Source of the DNA: Batillaria attramentaria
Lineage: Eukaryota > Mollusca > Gastropoda > Batillariidae
Length of the DNA: 64,000 nucleotides
Direction: 5' to 3'
Assembly (NCBI GenBank): GCA_018292915.2
Contig: JACVVK020000200.1
Span: 643,001-707,000, forward strand
Every line of letters starts with the position of its first letter. The first letter of the stretch is position 1. The position numbers and the translations under genes were made by a program. Under the pieces are notes generated by a model, which worked only from the letters and a program-made list of their open reading frames with translations, ran no database searches and had not been told where the DNA came from. This document shows positions 63,404-64,000 of the stretch, piece by piece.

Positions 63404-63463
63404 CTGAACGCAGAAGAAAAGAACCAACAGATGAGTGTCAGAAACGCAAAGAACATTACAACA

Positions 63464-63495
<32 letters not shown>

Positions 63496-63623
63496 AATGG
63501 CTACAAGATTCATGTCACCAAAAACATTAATAGATCTGATACACTCCAAGGCTCTGAAGCATTGAGAGAGGAGGACATAAGTCCGAGAGTGGCTTGACCA
63601 TACTGAAACTTCAAGATTAAAGT

Positions 63624-63871
63624 GCATGCATTACCATGTAGACTCATGGCATTATGGCAAAGACATGTTGTAGCCACGTGTCACATTAGAAGCACAAGAT
63701 GCTGGAGACTAAAGTATAGGACTAATCTATCTAGTGACTCAGGCTGATGTCACATGGAGTGCTTTTAGTCCAAACAAACAGCGAACATGGTGTTTCTCAG
63801 TGCTTCTAATGTGACACGCGGCTACAACATGTCTATGCCATAATGCCATGAGTCTAAATGGTAACGCATGC
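63624..63871. repeat. Long hairpin element, 72-base arms
   Basis: The arm at 63624-63695 matches the reverse complement of 63800-63871 with about four mismatches, around a 104-base loop. It looks like a foldback or MITE element; I see no clear target duplication. Confidence 0.85.
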
Positions 63872-64000
63872 TGATCATGACAGTCCTCACATATTAAGTC
63901 TAACTGGGGCTAAGTCACCGATTAGTCTTTTCTCTTTCCATTCATCAAACCCCGCTGTGATGGAGCTATTCTAAAGCAACCGAGAGTATTGATTCGCATG

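Overview
This is a stretch of animal nuclear genome. Its single-copy content is almost entirely one very large, minus-strand, intron-rich gene; everything else is introns full of short transposable elements and tandem repeats. The domain repertoire (CUB, EGF, NIDO, AMOP, VWD), small exons with GT-AG introns, tRNA-derived SINEs, LINE tails ending in (ATT)n and abundant (CA)n point to a marine invertebrate. A gastropod mollusc is my best guess, but that is inference.

The gene runs from about 63.4 kb (N-terminal side) to 1.1 kb (C-terminal side) and leaves the window at both ends, so no start codon, signal peptide, stop codon or membrane anchor is visible. I traced 71 consecutive exons with AG/GT borders. 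Their reading phases join without a break: 11,686 coding bases, about 3,895 residues, no internal stop. Order from the N-terminal side: second half of one CUB domain and five complete CUB domains (63.4-46.7 kb); 37 one-exon six-cysteine EB/EGF-like modules (46.1-21.2 kb); three more CUB domains (20.7-16.2 kb); a 21-base microexon; a NIDO domain (15.4-11.3 kb); AMOP (11.1-9.7 kb); VWD with a GDPH site (9.2-7.8 kb) and its usual post-VWD segment (7.3-7.0 kb); a cadherin-like segment (6.4-6.2 kb); then EGF and calcium-binding EGF domains (5.2-1.1 kb). NIDO-AMOP-VWD-EGF is the core of Mesh/mucin-4/coral mucin-like adhesion proteins; the CUB and EB-like extension on its N-terminal side is what makes this gene unusual.

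The locus has duplicated in tandem at every scale. There is an 847-base two-exon unit (modules 18-26, about 29.6-33.5 kb), a roughly 2-kb three-exon unit in four copies (modules 6-17, 33.7-41.7 kb), a two-exon block in two copies (26.2-29.6 kb), and several intronic minisatellites whose repeat unit is the adjoining exon-intron junction itself. All module exons are in phase 1-1, so copies can be added or lost without breaking the frame.

Mobile DNA: a complete, apparently young Ty3/Gypsy-like LTR retrotransposon (57.8-62.9 kb; 314-base LTRs that read identical, 5-base target duplication, one 1,445-codon gag-pol frame) sits in an intron in sense orientation. Around it and elsewhere are three tRNA-like SINE families, three 3' fragments of a LINE, and several MITE-like inverted-repeat elements. 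No rRNA, genuine tRNA gene, CRISPR array or plus-strand protein gene is supported.
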